Shown piece by piece: positions 63,346-64,000 of a stretch of 64,000 nt of DNA. The translations under genes were made by a program, and so were the position numbers. This DNA comes from Methylorubrum thiocyanatum (lineage in GTDB: Bacteria > Pseudomonadota > Alphaproteobacteria > Rhizobiales > Beijerinckiaceae). The stretch covers positions 186,001-250,000 of the forward strand of contig JACJIB010000007.1 of assembly GCA_014138645.1 (NCBI GenBank), read 5' to 3'. Numbering within the stretch: the stretch's first letter is position 1; each line of letters begins with the position of its first letter. Under the pieces are notes generated by a model. It was not told the DNA's origin and ran no database searches. It was given only the letters and a program-made list of their open reading frames with translations.

Positions 63346-63476
63346 CGGTTCAAGCTCCGCGCCGCCGTCAGCATCCGCTTCCGTACCTCGGCCATGCGGG
63401 CGTCATCGCCGTCCCTGGACGCTGCAGCTGCCTGCCGGGCGATCTCATCCTGTCCAAGCGGGTAGATGGTGCCAGA

Positions 63477-63884
63477 TCAGGATCTCTCCTCCCGGCCGAG
63501 GCGACTGGCGCTGCGCACGATCGCCAGTACCTCGCGGCGCAGTTGGTCGTCCTCGATCGTGGCGAAGGCGCGCAGCAGATCGATGGCACCGTGGATGCGC
63601 AGGAAACCGAACACATCCGCCTGCATGTCGCCAGCGGCCCCGTTGCCCTCGTCGAAGAAGGCGGAAACCGGCACCTTAAGCAGACGGGCGATCTCCTGCA
63701 GGCGTCCGGCGCCGACCCGGTTCGTGCCCCTCTCGTATTTCTGGACCTGCTGGAAGGTGACGCCGACGGCGGCTCCGAGCGCGGCCTGGCTCAGGCCCCT
63801 GGCTTTGCGGAGCGCCACGATCCGCTCGCCGACGAGGCGATCCTGCTCAGTCGCCCGCTTCGGCTTTGCGCCTAAGGTGTCCAT
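63477..63884 (-). CDS. XRE family transcriptional regulator
   Basis: A 135-residue DNA-binding protein with one HTH_XRE domain (about residues 14-72): LVGERIVALRKARGLSQAAL, then AAVGVTFQQVQKYERGTNRV and RLQEIARLLKVPVSAFFDE. The remainder is a short helical tail (AIDLLRAFATIEDDQLRREVLAIVRSA). Such small regulators are common in accessory and phage-related DNA. The ATG at 63884 is preferred to one 20 codons upstream. Confidence 0.88.
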   Translation of the reverse strand: MDTLGAKPKRATEQDRLVGERIVALRKARGLSQAALGAAVGVTFQQVQKYERGTNRVGAGRLQEIARLLKVPVSAFFDEGNGAAGDMQADVFGFLRIHGAIDLLRAFATIEDDQLRREVLAIVRSASRLGREERS

Positions 63885-64000
63885 GGCTTCAGGCCCCCTA
63901 TGGGAGAATGGCAGGGCACGCACCCGACCGGAAGCTCCCAGCAACTGCTGCGAGAGGATTTTGGTTGCGGTGACCAGGGATGCTCCCGCAGCTCGGCGAG

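Overview
The window is a high-GC alphaproteobacterial chromosome segment. Gene content and protein style fit the Methylobacterium/Methylorubrum group of Rhizobiales: metXW, brnTA, bfd-bfr, a family 2A encapsulin with cysteine desulfurase, many c-di-GMP proteins, and small signal-peptide proteins. This assignment is an inference from gene content, not from a search. No rRNA, tRNA or CRISPR array was seen.

Layout. 0-11 kb is mostly housekeeping: pyrF with a DUF1330 gene, a TetR regulator opposite an SDR, dut opposite a DUF429/Nudix pair, a beta-carbonic anhydrase, a DUF4142 secreted protein, an acyltransferase-3, a UspA protein, and the iron pair bfd and bfr. 11-17.6 kb holds the exported methionine sulfoxide reductases msrB-msrA, metX-metW, a brnT-brnA toxin-antitoxin pair, plsC and a small-molecule kinase. 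17.6-26 kb holds a gamma-glutamyltransferase, several small secreted proteins, an OmpW porin, separate GGDEF and EAL proteins, and DUF808. 26-31.4 kb is a sulfur locus: a small protein and serine acetyltransferase, then a family 2A encapsulin shell overlapping its cysteine desulfurase cargo, which carries a long disordered N-terminus. 31.8-44.9 kb is a surface/signalling locus: a giant autotransporter followed 38 bp later by a CHASE2 adenylate cyclase, with a two-domain glycosyltransferase and a FecR-domain protein divergent from them. 45-51.3 kb is a nitrile/isonitrile locus: LysR, nitrilase, DUF485, acetate-type symporter, then isonitrile hydratase divergent from an AraC/GlxA-type regulator. 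51.4-54.8 kb has a degenerate Tat-lipoprotein L,D-transpeptidase, a DIPP-like Nudix enzyme and a Pit phosphate transporter with its DUF47 partner.

54.8-64 kb looks accessory. It contains a dead integrase C-terminus, a nested inverted repeat, a membrane-transporter/hotdog-thioesterase fusion, a GGDEF-EAL protein, remnants of IS481- and IS3-type transposases and one unrecognised broken gene, DUF2252, small orphan ORFs and an XRE regulator.

The encapsulin locus is the best candidate for an unusual system. The shell protein is expected to enclose the desulfurase, and serine acetyltransferase next door would feed the cysteine it consumes. A good promoter with a palindrome can be read upstream of the shell gene. 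The transporter-thioesterase fusion and the combined nitrilase/isonitrile-hydratase locus are the next most interesting.
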